The notes under the pieces: generated by a model | What the model saw: only the letters and a program-made list of their open reading frames with translations | What the model was told of the DNA's origin: nothing | The model's database searches: none | Assembly (NCBI GenBank): GCA_963774745.1 | Contig: CAVZGE010000006.1 | Span: 372,001-436,000 of the forward strand | DNA: 64,000 bases | From: Prado023 sp963774745 | GTDB taxonomy: Bacteria; Actinomycetota; Actinomycetes; S36-B12; CAIYMF01 | Direction of reading: 5' to 3' | Made by a program: the position numbers and the translations under genes | Shown here: one piece after another, positions 26,394 through 37,980 of the stretch | Layout: each line of letters starts with the position of its first letter | Position numbering within the stretch: the stretch's first letter is position 1

Positions 26394-27332
26394 ATGAGTG
26401 AGCCAGTCATCCAGGCGTCGGGTCTCGTGAAGAAGTACGGCGCGCTGACGGCTGTCGACAAGCTGGACCTCACGGTTGCCCCGGGCGAGGTGTACGGCCT
26501 GCTCGGGCCCAACGGGGCGGGCAAGTCCACGACCATCCGCACGATCCTGGGCTACCTGCACCCCACCGCTGGGACGGCCACGGTGCACGGCGGAAGTGCC
26601 CGCGACCCGGACATCCGGCGCCGGATCGGCTACCTGCCCGGTGACCTGCGCCTCGAGGGCCGGCTCAAGGTGCGCCAGATCCTGGACTTCTACGCCGACC
26701 TGCGCGGCGGCGTGGCCCAGGACCGGATCGATGCCCTCTGCGAGCAGATGCAGCTCGACGTCACCCGCCCGTTCGGCCAGCTGTCCAAGGGCAACCGGCA
26801 GAAGGTGGGCGTCGTCCAGGCGGTGATGCACGACCCGGACGTCCTGATCCTCGACGAGCCGACCTCCGGCCTCGACCCGCTGATGCAGCGTGAGGTCCTC
26901 AACCTCGTCCGCGAGCGCCGTGACGCCGGGGCTGCCGTGCTGTTCAGCTCGCACATCATCTTCGAGGTCGAGGAGGTCGCCGACCGCGTGGGGATCCTGC
27001 GCGAGGGCCGCAAGGTCGTCGAGGACAGCGTGTCGGGGCTGCAGACCATCACCGCGCGCCAGTCGCTGCACCTGCGCTTCTCCGCGCCGGTGGCCGCCGA
27101 GGTCCTGGCGGGGGTGCCGGGCGTGGAGTCGGTCGAGGTCGAGCGGATGCGGGTCTCGGTGATCGTCCAGGGCAGCATCGCCCCGCTGGTGCAGGCCCTG
27201 GCTGCGCTGCCGATCGAGCACATCGCGGCTGACCCCCTGCTGCTCGACGACATCTTCTACGGGGTCTACGACGCCGTGCCCGGCGACAGGACCGGCAGGG
27301 CTCCGGCGTCCGGGTCGGGGGAGGTGGCGTGA
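26394..27332 (+). CDS. ABC transporter ATP-binding protein (ABC-2 exporter type)
   Basis: 312 residues. Walker A GPNGAGKST near residue 38, signature LSKGNRQKVGVVQA, Walker B VLILDEPTSGLD and switch His (SSHIIFEVEEVADRV). The C-terminal 80 residues form the DUF4162-like extension of drug/antibiotic exporter ATPases. ATG 26394 has GAAAGG upstream; a TACGCT box (26351-26356) suggests a promoter directly after the amylase gene. The stop overlaps the permease start (TGATG), so ATPase and permease form one unit. Confidence 0.93.
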   Translation: MSEPVIQASGLVKKYGALTAVDKLDLTVAPGEVYGLLGPNGAGKSTTIRTILGYLHPTAGTATVHGGSARDPDIRRRIGYLPGDLRLEGRLKVRQILDFYADLRGGVAQDRIDALCEQMQLDVTRPFGQLSKGNRQKVGVVQAVMHDPDVLILDEPTSGLDPLMQREVLNLVRERRDAGAAVLFSSHIIFEVEEVADRVGILREGRKVVEDSVSGLQTITARQSLHLRFSAPVAAEVLAGVPGVESVEVERMRVSVIVQGSIAPLVQALAALPIEHIAADPLLLDDIFYGVYDAVPGDRTGRAPASGSGEVA

Positions 27333-28144
27333 TGGCTGCGCTGCGGATCGCCGGCCAGATGCTGCGTGAGCGGCGGCGCCCGCTGCTGTGGTGGAGCATC
27401 GGGGTCGCGATCCTGATGGTCCTGATGGCTGCGGTGTACCCGTCGGTCCGCGACTCCGGGGACGTGTTCGAGGACTACATGGACCAACTGCCCGAGGCGT
27501 TCGTCGAGGCGTTCGGGCTGGCGGGGGCGAGCATCACCTCACCGGAGGGCTACCTGGTCAGCCAGCTGTACTCGAACATGTACGTGATCATCCTGCTCGT
27601 GCTGGGGCTGGGCTGGGCGGCGTGGTCGATCGCCGGCTCCGAGTCCGAGGGGACCCTGGAGATGGTGCTGACCAATCCGGTCCGGCGGGTCGCCGTGGCC
27701 CTCGGCAGGGCCCTGGGGATCGCCGTCGCGCTGTTCCTGGTCAATGCGGTCGGGCACGTGGTCCTGGCCGCCTACGCCCCGGTGGTCGGGCTCGACGAGG
27801 GCCTGCCATGGTGGGCGTTCGGTGCTGCAGCCGCCGCCTCCTACGCGTTCGTGGCCGTGCACGTGGCCCTGACGTTCGCCGCCGGTGCCGCCACCGGCCG
27901 CAAGGGCCTGGCGATCGGGCTGGGTGCGGGCCTTGCCCTCGTGGGATTCCTGGTCAACGCCCTGGCGGGCGTGGCCGAGGCGTTCAGGACCGCGCGCGAC
28001 TTCTCGCCCTGGTACTGGCTGCTCCGGGAGAACCCGGTGACCACCGCCCCGGGCGCCCTGAACTTCTGGCTGCCCATGGCCCTCTCGGTCCTGCTGGTGG
28101 CCGGGGGCACCTGGGTGTTCAACCGGCGCGACCTGGCCGGCTGA
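27332..28144 (+). CDS. ABC-2 type transporter permease
   Basis: 270-residue integral membrane protein with about six helices (first LLWWSIGVAILMVLMAAVYP; last WLPMALSVLLVAGGTWVF), a large extracytoplasmic loop after helix 1 and an ESEGTLEMVLTNPVRR segment typical of ABC-2 permeases. Translationally coupled to the ATPase gene through TGATG. The exported substrate is unknown; the partner ATPase resembles drug exporters. Confidence 0.9.
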   Translation: MAALRIAGQMLRERRRPLLWWSIGVAILMVLMAAVYPSVRDSGDVFEDYMDQLPEAFVEAFGLAGASITSPEGYLVSQLYSNMYVIILLVLGLGWAAWSIAGSESEGTLEMVLTNPVRRVAVALGRALGIAVALFLVNAVGHVVLAAYAPVVGLDEGLPWWAFGAAAAASYAFVAVHVALTFAAGAATGRKGLAIGLGAGLALVGFLVNALAGVAEAFRTARDFSPWYWLLRENPVTTAPGALNFWLPMALSVLLVAGGTWVFNRRDLAG

Positions 28145-28146
28145 GG

Positions 28147-28168
28147 GTCCCCGCCACCGGTCGGGGAC
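28147..28168 (+). terminator. Weak hairpin after the ABC permease
   Basis: Seven-bp GTCCCCG/CGGGGAC stem 2 nt after the stop codon with an 8-nt loop. It sits between convergent genes; termination activity is plausible but not strong. Confidence 0.4.
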
Positions 28169-28192
28169 GCAGAGCGCGGCAGCCCCGGGGTG

Positions 28193-29897
28193 TCAGCGCC
28201 GGGGGTCGATGACGTCGGCGACCAACTGGACCAGGGCTCCCAGTCGGGCGGTGATCCCGTCGGACGTCGGCCGGGCGATCCACGCAGCCGCGATCGCGGG
28301 CAGCTGCCCGGCGACCACCGGCTCCGAGGCCAGCAGCAGCTCACCGTCGGGCAGGTCGATCGCAGCCCCGGAGAGGTTGAGCACCACCCGGACGGTCCCG
28401 TCGCCGCCGACCATGTCGAAGACGATGAGGTCGGTGGCCTCGTCGGGCGCGGACACCCAGCGCAGCTCGCCGCGGCCCAGGGCCGGGCTCGTGCGGCGCA
28501 GCGCCAGCGCCGAGCGGTACAGGCTGAGCATCGAGTCGCCGCTGGCCCGCTGCGAGGCGACCGACAGCGCGGCCCACTGCTTGGGGATCGGCAGCCACGG
28601 CTTGGCGCGGGACCGGGTGAACCCGAGGTTCGCGCCCGTCGTCCACGGCATCGGCACCCGGCACCCGTCGCGGCCACGGACGGTGCGTCCGCTGCGCTCC
28701 CAGATCGGGTCCTGGAGGACGTCGTCGGGCAGGTCGTCGACGTTGGGCAGGCCCAGCTCCTGGCCGTTGTAGATGTAGGCCGCTCCCGGCAGCGCCAGCA
28801 GGATGAGCGCGAGGGCCCGCGCCCGGCGGGTGCCCAGCTCGAGGTCGACCTCCTGGAACACCCCGGATGCCATCGTGCCCGGGACGTAGGCGCCGGTGAG
28901 GACGGCGTTCTGGCCCAGGCGGGACACCGATCGCGGGGTGTCGTGGTTGTCGGTCACCCACGTCGTCGGCGCGCCCGACGCCGGCGTTCGCCGCCAGCGA
29001 GGAGTCGATCGCCGCGCGCAGCCCGGGACCGTCGAAGCCGGCGTGCACGAAGCGGAAGTTGAACGCCAGGTGCATCTCGTCGGGTCGGATGAACAGGGCG
29101 ACGATGTCGTCCTCGGCGCCGGTCTCGATGACGGCCATCCGGTCACCGGGGTAGGCGTCCATCACGCGGCGGAACTCCCGGTACACGTCGTGGACGGGGC
29201 TGTCGTCGTCCTTGGGGATGATCGGCTCGCCCGTGGCCGTGTCGGGGAACGCCTCATCCTTGATGAGCGCATCGGACACGTCGATCCGGAAGCCGTCGGC
29301 GCCGCGGTCCATCCAGAACCGCAGGATGCTGGCGAACTCCTCGACCACCTCGGGGTTGCGCCAGTTGAGGTCCGGCTGCTCGGCGGCGAACAGGTGGTAG
29401 AACCACTGGCCGGGTGAACCGTCGGGCTCCTCGACCCGGGTCCACGACGGGCCACCGAACACCGACTTCCAGTTGTTCGGCGGCTCGTCACCCCCCGGTC
29501 CGCGGCCGTCGCGGAACAGGTAGCGGTCGCGCTCCGGCGAGCCCCGACCGGCTGCCACCGCGGACTGGAACCACGCATGCTGGTCGGAGGTGTGGTTGGG
29601 CACGAAGTCCAGGGTCACCTTGATGCCGTAGTCGTGGGCCGTCGCGATCAGCTCGTCCATGTCGGCCAGCGACCCGAACATCGGGTCGACGTCGCGGTAG
29701 TCGCTGATGTCGTAGCCGTGGTCGACCTGCGGGCTGGCGAAGCAGGGGCTGAGCCACAGGGCGTCGACGCCCAACTCCGCCAGGTAGCCCATCCGGGCCG
29801 TGATGCCGGCCAGGTCGCCCATCCCGTCGCCGTCGCCGTCGGCGAAGGACCGGGGGTAGATCTGGTAGATCACGGCATCACGCCACCACTGCGTCAT
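28193..29897 (-). CDS. GH13 alpha-glucosidase / oligo-1,6-glucosidase (second copy), one frameshift near 28975
   Basis: Intended product about 567 residues, cytoplasmic. It opens with MTQWWRDAVIYQIYPRSFAD. Region I is LDFVPNHTSDQH, region II GADGFRIDVSDALIK (catalytic Asp), region III around VIETGAED; after the shift, region IV is TWVTDNHDTPRS, then a beta-domain. These are hallmarks of the alpha-glucosidase/oligo-1,6-glucosidase group. One extra base in the CCC run at 28974-28976 splits the gene; removing it joins both halves exactly at a conserved segment. ATG 29897 follows TAGCCT by 7 nt on this strand. Whether the shift is real or a sequence error is not decidable here. Confidence 0.85.
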
Positions 29898-30014
29898 GGT
29901 CCCGAGGCTAGGGCAGGGGGCCCACCCGCCGCGCGCCGTCAGCCGCTGCCACCGGCGTTGGGGTGCGGGCGGTCGCGAGCTGTGCTCGCGGGCCGGTCGT
30001 GTCCCGCCCGGGAG

Positions 30015-30020
30015 TAGGCT
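30015..30020 (+). promoter_or_regulatory. -10 box of ppdK promoter
   Basis: TAGGCT, predicting a start near 30027 and a leader of about 35 nt containing the AGGAGG ribosome-binding site (30047-30052). Confidence 0.5.
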
Positions 30021-30061
30021 TGGCGACGTTCTGTATCCACGGTCCAGGAGGATCCACACAT

Positions 30062-32756
<2,695 letters not shown>

Positions 32757-32770
32757 GCCTCGCATCCGTC

Positions 32771-32812
32771 CCGGTGGCTCCGGTCCCCTTCCGAGGGGGC
32801 CGGAGCCACCGG
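32771..32812 (+). terminator. Strong hairpin terminator after ppdK
   Basis: 18-bp stem (CCGGTGGCTCCGGTCCCC with its complement, one G-U pair) and a 6-nt loop, 14 nt after the ppdK stop codon. Confidence 0.82.
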
Positions 32813-32902
32813 CCTGTCGGCCCTGGGTCGGTGGCTCGTTGGTGGACCGAATCCGCGCGCCCGTTCCCGTCCATCCGGCGTGTCTCCAGCCAGCCGCAGC
32901 CC

Positions 32903-33035
32903 AACCTCGCGGGGGCTTGCGTCGAAAGGGATCCGTCGCGAGGTGATCTTTCGACGGAAGCGCCCGCGAGGTTGCCCCCTGGTGCTCGTACCCTCCTCCG
33001 GGTGAGGCGGTTTCGACGCGAACGCCCGCGAGGAT
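32903..33035. repeat. Three-part inverted-repeat element, copy A
   Basis: Fills the 347-nt gap between ppdK and dgt together with the ppdK terminator. A 26-bp inverted repeat (32903-32928 against 32948-32973, two mismatches, 19-nt loop) is followed 36 nt later by a third, direct copy of the right arm (33010-33035). Arm core: TTCGACGCGAACGCCCGCG, varied between copies. The same architecture with related arms recurs at 40308-40437. A second small direct repeat (CGGCCGGCCCAC, twice, 33063-33092) lies just beyond. Confidence 0.75.
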
Positions 33036-33103
33036 CGCCGCACCATCGCTGGGCGGCCCACCCGGCCGGCCCACGCACGGCCGGCCCACCCAGGGCTGTA
33101 GGG

Positions 33104-34357
33104 CTATGGGCGGCAGTGGCGTTCGTGCCAGGCGAGCAGGGAGATGTCGGTGAGGCTGGCCACCTGGTCGACCACCACGCGCAGGCGGGCCCCGTCATCG
33201 GGGGCGTGCTGCCACGTGGGCCGGAAGTGCGGCTCGAGGCCTTCGGGAGCCGACGACGTGAGGGCGGCCACGAGCTCGGTGATCATCGCCCGCTGCCGCG
33301 CGTAGGACCTGGTGGAGCCGCTGCGCTGCATCACGAACAGGTTGGCGATCCCCTTGAGCACGCCGACCTCGTGGCGGATCTCGGTGGGCACCTCGAGTGA
33401 TCCGGCGTAACGGGTCAGCTGCCCCTGCGGGTGGGCGGCGCGGGTGGCCGCCTCGGCGGCGGCGGTGAACCGGCCGATGAGCTGGCTCGTGAGGTCCTTG
33501 AGTGCGGCCAGGTCGCGCAGGCTCCCGGTGTAGCGCGAGTACCCGGCGGGCCAGGCGGGGGAGCCCACGAGCCGGTCCAGGGCGGCGGCGAGGTCCGCGG
33601 GATCGGTGCCGGGCAGGTAGGTCCGCGCGACCAGCTCGCAGATCGCGGCCGAGGTGTCGGGATCCCGCAGGGCGGTGAGGTCGATGAGCCCGGCGTGGAT
33701 CCCGTCCTCGACGTCGTGGACGCTGTAGGCGACGTCGTCAGCCCAGTCCATGACCTGTGCCTCGAACGAGCGCCGCCCCGCGGGGGCCCCGGCACGCATC
33801 CACTCGAACACCGGCAGGTCGTCGGTGTAGACGCCGAACTTGCGGCTACCCGGGGTGCGCGGCCACGGGTACTTGGTTGCGGCGTCCAGGGCTGCCCGGG
33901 TGAGGTTCAGGCCCACCGACCGCTCGTGGCCGCGGTCCTCGGGGTCGCCGAACGCCTTGGCCTCGAGCCGCGTGAGGATCCGCAGGGTCTGGGCGTTGCC
34001 CTCGAAGCCGCCGATGTCCGCGCACAGCGCGTGCAGGGCGTCCTCGCCGTTGTGGCCGAACGGGGGGTGCCCGAGGTCGTGCGCGAGACAGGCGGCCTCC
34101 ACGAGGTCGGCGTCGCAGCCCAGCGCGGCCCCCAGCTCCCGCCCCACCTGGGCGACCTCCAGCGAATGCGTCATCCTGGTCCGCGGGAAGTCGCCCTCCC
34201 CGGCGATCATCACCTGGGTCTTGGCGGCCAGGCGCCGCCAGGCCGCGCAGTGCAGCACGCGGGCCCGGTCGCGCGCGAAGGCTGAGCGGGTGGGGCGCTT
34301 GGGCGGCTCGACAGCCCAGCGCTCCTCGTCAGCAGCGCAGTATCCGGGTTCGGGCAC
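33104..34357 (-). CDS. dgt: Deoxyguanosinetriphosphate triphosphohydrolase-like protein
   Basis: 417-residue HD-domain dNTP triphosphohydrolase, releasing triphosphate from dNTPs. Metal ligands: RMTHSLEVAQVGRELG and CLAHDLGHPPFGHNGE near residues 55-110, and MDWADDVAYSVHDVEDG further on. KRPTRSAFARDRARVLHCAAWRR marks the N-terminus. GTG 34357 is chosen because TACGGT (34369-34364 on this strand) ends 6 nt before it; the longer frame to 34489 is unconserved. dusB-dgt-dnaG proximity is typical of actinobacteria. Confidence 0.95.
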   Translation of the reverse strand: MPEPGYCAADEERWAVEPPKRPTRSAFARDRARVLHCAAWRRLAAKTQVMIAGEGDFPRTRMTHSLEVAQVGRELGAALGCDADLVEAACLAHDLGHPPFGHNGEDALHALCADIGGFEGNAQTLRILTRLEAKAFGDPEDRGHERSVGLNLTRAALDAATKYPWPRTPGSRKFGVYTDDLPVFEWMRAGAPAGRRSFEAQVMDWADDVAYSVHDVEDGIHAGLIDLTALRDPDTSAAICELVARTYLPGTDPADLAAALDRLVGSPAWPAGYSRYTGSLRDLAALKDLTSQLIGRFTAAAEAATRAAHPQGQLTRYAGSLEVPTEIRHEVGVLKGIANLFVMQRSGSTRSYARQRAMITELVAALTSSAPEGLEPHFRPTWQHAPDDGARLRVVVDQVASLTDISLLAWHERHCRP

Positions 34358-34448
34358 GCCCCCACCGTAGGAGTCCGGGCGGGGGGAGGCCAACGCGGGA
34401 TCGATGTCCCGCGCGGCCCGATGAGCTCGTGCGCCGGGGCGGGTGCGG

Positions 34449-35096
34449 CTAGCGGTCGAACCAGACGGTGATGAGCCCGGCGGACTCACGCAGCAGGTAC
34501 TCGCTGGTGACGGTGCTCCCGGGGCCGTCGGTGGTCGCCGAGACGTGGGCGTCGAGTCCGTACTGGGTGGCCAGGGCGTGGGCCCGCGCGGAGTGGGCTG
34601 GGTCGGTGACCAGGGTGACGGAGTCCAAGCCCTCGGACCGCACGATCGCTGCCACCGCCTTCATCGACTCCTCGGTGTTCTCGCCGAACGGCAGGGCGAT
34701 CACCTGGGCGCGGCGCATGCCGTCGGCGACCAGCTCCTCCTTGCCGGTCTGGGCCTCGGAGGTGATGTCGCCGGGCTGGAAGCCGCCGACCGTGATCACG
34801 CGGTCGCTGACCCCGGCGGTGACCAGCTCGTGGGCGTGGGCCAGGCGGTTGGCCAGGACCGGGGACGGGGCGCCCTGGTACTGGGCGGCACCGAGGACCA
34901 CGATGGCATCGGTGGGGGTGCGGTCATCGACGCCAGCCCAACGCAGGACGTCGGCGACCGCACCGGCGGGCACGGCAACCGTGACGGCTGCCACGGCCAT
35001 CACCAGGGCGACGAAGCGGCGGCGGGCACGCCGCCGGCGGGAGCGGTCAGGCCGGCCGGGGCTCCACTCGAGGAGGAGTACGGCTGGCGCTGTCAT
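34449..35096 (-). CDS. YdcF-like (DUF218) membrane-anchored protein
   Basis: 215 residues. Arg-rich cytoplasmic N-terminus, one hydrophobic anchor (FVALVMAVAAVTVAVPAGAV, residues about 28-47), then a DUF218 domain with DAIVVLGAAQYQGAPSPVLANRL, VITVGGFQPGD, ENTEESM and VTDPAHSARA. DUF218 proteins such as ElyC/SanA act in envelope biogenesis; the domain is extracytoplasmic here. It runs divergently from dnaG. A GATCAT box 7 nt before the ATG would make it leaderless. Confidence 0.88.
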   Translation of the reverse strand: MTAPAVLLLEWSPGRPDRSRRRRARRRFVALVMAVAAVTVAVPAGAVADVLRWAGVDDRTPTDAIVVLGAAQYQGAPSPVLANRLAHAHELVTAGVSDRVITVGGFQPGDITSEAQTGKEELVADGMRRAQVIALPFGENTEESMKAVAAIVRSEGLDSVTLVTDPAHSARAHALATQYGLDAHVSATTDGPGSTVTSEYLLRESAGLITVWFDR

Positions 35097-35231
35097 GACG
35101 CCAATGATCCCACGGGCTGGGCGCCGCGGGGCTGTGCGACGCGTTCGCGCTCGGGGGAATCACCCGTGCGCGGCGGTCGTGGTGCGCGGGCGCATTCGGC
35201 GGTGTCGGCGGTCGTCCCTAGGATGCGGACC

Positions 35232-37247
35232 ATGGCCGGTCGAGTGCGCACGGAGGATGTGGCGCTGGTCCGCGAGCGGGTGCGGGTCGACTCGGTGATC
35301 GGCGAGGTCGTGACCCTGCGATCGGCCGGCGCGGGTTCGCTGAAGGGGCTGTGCCCGTTCCACGACGAGCGCTCCCCGAGCTTCCATGTCACCCCGGCGC
35401 GTGGGTTGTACTACTGCTTCGGCTGCGGCGAGGGCGGCGACGTCGTCGACTTCCTGATGAAGCACGACCACCTGACGTTCACCGAGGCCATCGAGAAGCT
35501 CGCCGACCGGGCGGGGGTGACCCTGCGCTACGAGGACGGCGTCGGTCCGAGCCGCACCGGGCCCAACCGCCAGCGCCTGGCCCAGGCGAACAAGATCGCG
35601 GCCGCCCACTACGTGCGCGCACTGGGCTCGCCCGAGGCGGCGATCGGTCGGCAGTTCCTGTCCGATCGGGGCTTCGACGCCGCGGCGTGCGAGCACTTCG
35701 GTGTCGGCTTCGCGCCGAGGTCGTGGGACGGGCTGCTCGGGCACCTGCGATCGGCCGGCTTCACCGACGCTGAGATCCTGGCTGCCGGTCTTGCCTCGCA
35801 GGGCCAGCGAGGCACCTACGATCGCTTCCGTGGCAGGCTCGTGTGGCCCATCCGGGACGCCGCCGGGGACGTCCTGGGGTTCGGTGCCCGCAAGCTGTTC
35901 GACGACGACGACGGCCCCAAGTACCTCAACACCCCAGAGACCGTGCTCTACAAGAAGTCCCATGTGCTCTACGGGATCGACCTGGCCCGCCGGGACATCG
36001 GCAAGCTCAAGCAGGTCGTGGTCGTCGAGGGGTACACCGACGTGATGGCTGCGCACCTGGCCGGGGTGACCACGGCGGTCGCCACGTGCGGAACGGCCTT
36101 CGGACCCGATCATGCGTCCCTGCTGCGCCGGTACCTGATGGACGACGACACCTTCGGCGGCGAGGTCATCTTCACCTTCGACGGGGACGCGGCGGGACAG
36201 AAGGCGGCCCTGCGGGCGTTCGAGGGCGACCAGCGGTTCGTCGCCCAGACCTTCATCGCGATCTCCCCGGACAGCATGGACCCCTGCGAGCTGCGCCTGG
36301 CCAGCGGGGATGCCGCCGTGCGCGAGCTCGTGGCCTCGCGGACGCCGCTGTTCGCCTTCGCCATCCGCTCGGCCGTGGCCGGGTTCGACCTGACGACAGC
36401 GGAGGGACGGGTGGCGGCGGTGCGCAAGGCAGCCCCGCTGGTCGCCCGGATCCGAGACGCGGCCCTGCGCCCGGAGTACTCCCGGCTGCTGTCCGGGTGG
36501 GTCGGGGTGCCCGAGGGGGACGTGCGTGCTGCCGTGACCGCCGCGGGGCGTGCTGGTGTCGCTGCCGCCCGGGCGGGCGGGCAATCGGGGCGCGGGGCCG
36601 AGCGCACCGGCGAGCGGTCAGGTGCGGGGGCTGGCGGCGGCGGAGCTGCCGGCGCCGGGACTGGCAGCGGCGCAACCGCCGGGGGGACGGTCTCCGGTCC
36701 TCAGGTTGGCGACGGGGACGGCCCGGGCTCGCCCCGCGATGTCGAACCGGAGCGTGCCCCCCGACCGAATCCGCGGGACCCGGGACTCTTCGTGGAGCGC
36801 GAGTCACTCAAGTGCGTGCTGCAGGTGCCGGACCTTGTCGGTGACTGGTTCGACTCGGTCCAGCCAGGATCCTTCCGGCATCCGCGCTACGCGGAGGTCC
36901 AGCAGGCGGTTGCCGCGGCCGGGGGGCCGGCGGGGCGCACCGGCGGTCGGGAGTGGATGGACGCCGTCCTGTCGGCCTGCCCCGATGACACCGTCCGCAA
37001 CCTCGTGCGCGAGCTCGCAGTCGAGCCGCTGGTGACCTCGGGCGAGCCGTCCGCCCGCTACGCGACCTCCATCGTGGCCCGGTTGCTCTCCGACGAGGCC
37101 GGCAGGCGGCTGGCGGACCTGAAGCGCGAGCTCGGGCAGCTCGACCAGATCGCCCAGGCCGACCAGGCCGCCGCGGTGTTCGCCGACGTGATGGCGCTGG
37201 AGGCCTATCGTCGGGAGCTCTCCCGGGTTGGGCAGGTGGAGGACTGA
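35232..37247 (+). CDS. dnaG: DNA primase
   Basis: 671-residue replication primase. CHC2 zinc finger (LCPFHDERSPSFHV...YYCFGCGEGGD) at residues 38-70, RNA-polymerase core and Toprim domain (VVVEGYTDVMAAH; FTFDGDAAGQKAA), then a helicase-interaction domain at the C-terminus. Between about residues 443 and 519 a low-complexity Gly/Ala/Ser/Pro-rich linker, longer than in many primases, separates the core from the C-terminal domain. ATG 35232 is fixed by TAGGAT (35219-35224) ending 7 nt upstream; a much longer open frame upstream is the antisense of the YdcF gene. Confidence 0.97.
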   Translation: MAGRVRTEDVALVRERVRVDSVIGEVVTLRSAGAGSLKGLCPFHDERSPSFHVTPARGLYYCFGCGEGGDVVDFLMKHDHLTFTEAIEKLADRAGVTLRYEDGVGPSRTGPNRQRLAQANKIAAAHYVRALGSPEAAIGRQFLSDRGFDAAACEHFGVGFAPRSWDGLLGHLRSAGFTDAEILAAGLASQGQRGTYDRFRGRLVWPIRDAAGDVLGFGARKLFDDDDGPKYLNTPETVLYKKSHVLYGIDLARRDIGKLKQVVVVEGYTDVMAAHLAGVTTAVATCGTAFGPDHASLLRRYLMDDDTFGGEVIFTFDGDAAGQKAALRAFEGDQRFVAQTFIAISPDSMDPCELRLASGDAAVRELVASRTPLFAFAIRSAVAGFDLTTAEGRVAAVRKAAPLVARIRDAALRPEYSRLLSGWVGVPEGDVRAAVTAAGRAGVAAARAGGQSGRGAERTGERSGAGAGGGGAAGAGTGSGATAGGTVSGPQVGDGDGPGSPRDVEPERAPRPNPRDPGLFVERESLKCVLQVPDLVGDWFDSVQPGSFRHPRYAEVQQAVAAAGGPAGRTGGREWMDAVLSACPDDTVRNLVRELAVEPLVTSGEPSARYATSIVARLLSDEAGRRLADLKRELGQLDQIAQADQAAAVFADVMALEAYRRELSRVGQVED

Positions 37248-37750
37248 TGCGCTGGCGTCGTGAGGTCGATCCGCGGGTGGTCGAGATCCTGGCGGGTTGG
37301 TCCCGGGAGCGGCTGCTGGCGTGGGGCGAGCTCGTCGACGGGCAGGTGGTGGTCTGCACCGACCTCGCGATCCACGTGCCCGGGCATGGGCGCGTCCCCT
37401 GGGACCTGGTGGTGCGGGGCGCGTGGTCCGAGGAGTTCCTCGACCTCGTCATCCAGCCGGCCCCGGGTGCGCCGAGCGCCGCGCTGCGGCTGCGGTTCGA
37501 GGAGCCCGGACAGGTCCCCGCCGTCGTCAAGGAGCGGGTGCAGTGGACCGTGGTGGCCTCGCATCCGACGCAGCTCGCGCATCCCGACGGCCGCACGGGG
37601 TGGGCGATGCTCAATGCCCGCCGCTCGCCGGAGACCGGAGGGGTCCGTTGGGCCGTTGTGTTCGACCCGGCACTCGACCCGGGCGACCCGGGTTGGCGCG
37701 CGGCTGCGGATGCGGCGCTGGACGACCTGCGCGGGCAGCTCGGGGTGTGA
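37247..37750 (+). CDS. Conserved actinobacterial hypothetical protein downstream of dnaG
   Basis: 167 residues, soluble, no signal or membrane helix. It opens with MRWRREVDPRVVEILAGWSR; a middle part with VPWDLVVRGAWSEEFLDLVI and a C-terminal DDLRGQLG helix follow. I do not recognise a domain. Its start overlaps the dnaG stop (TGATG), so it is translationally coupled to primase, a linkage I know in related actinobacteria, which suggests a replication-related or housekeeping role, but this is inference. Confidence 0.8.
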   Translation: MRWRREVDPRVVEILAGWSRERLLAWGELVDGQVVVCTDLAIHVPGHGRVPWDLVVRGAWSEEFLDLVIQPAPGAPSAALRLRFEEPGQVPAVVKERVQWTVVASHPTQLAHPDGRTGWAMLNARRSPETGGVRWAVVFDPALDPGDPGWRAAADAALDDLRGQLGV

Positions 37751-37817
37751 CGGGCCGGCGCGGCGGGCCGGCGGGGCGGATGGGCTGCGGCGGGCCGTGC
37801 GGCGGTTTGGCGGCGGT

Positions 37818-37847
37818 TTGGGTCGTGGGCGCAGGGGTTGATATCCT
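37818..37847 (+). promoter_or_regulatory. Promoter of tRNA-Asn
   Basis: TTGGGT (37818-37823), an 18-nt spacer and TATCCT (37842-37847), with the tRNA 5' end 13 nt after the -10. It stands out as an AT-rich patch in a very GC-rich spacer. Confidence 0.55.
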
Positions 37848-37859
37848 TCTGGCGTTCGA

Positions 37860-37932
37860 TCCCCCATAGCTCAATTGGCAGAGCGTTCGGCTGTTAACCG
37901 ATAGGTTTCTGGTTCGAGTCCAGATGGGGGAG
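37860..37932 (+). tRNA. tRNA-Asn (anticodon GTT)
   Basis: 73-nt cloverleaf: acceptor TCCCCCA/TGGGGGA, D arm GCTCAATTGGCAGAGC, anticodon arm CGGCTGTTAACCG with GTT at 37893-37895, T arm CTGGTTCGAGTCCAG, discriminator G. The 3' CCA is not encoded. Confidence 0.97.
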
Positions 37933-37946
37933 CAACGCAGCAGGTC

Positions 37947-37980
37947 AGAGGCCCTATCCCACCTCCGGGAGAGGGCCTCT
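37947..37980 (+). terminator. Hairpin terminator after tRNA-Asn
   Basis: AGAGGCCCT pairs with AGGGCCTCT; after an A-G mismatch, TCCC/GGGA extends the stem around a 6-nt loop; followed by TTCG. Begins 14 nt after the tRNA. Confidence 0.75.

Noticed and set aside
32903..33035. CRISPR array
   Set aside because: Only three arms in mixed orientation with unequal spacing; no repeat-spacer periodicity and no cas genes.
34443..35231. N-terminal extension of dnaG by about 260 codons
   Set aside because: It is antisense to the YdcF-like gene and upstream of the TAGGAT promoter box; primase homology begins at 35232.
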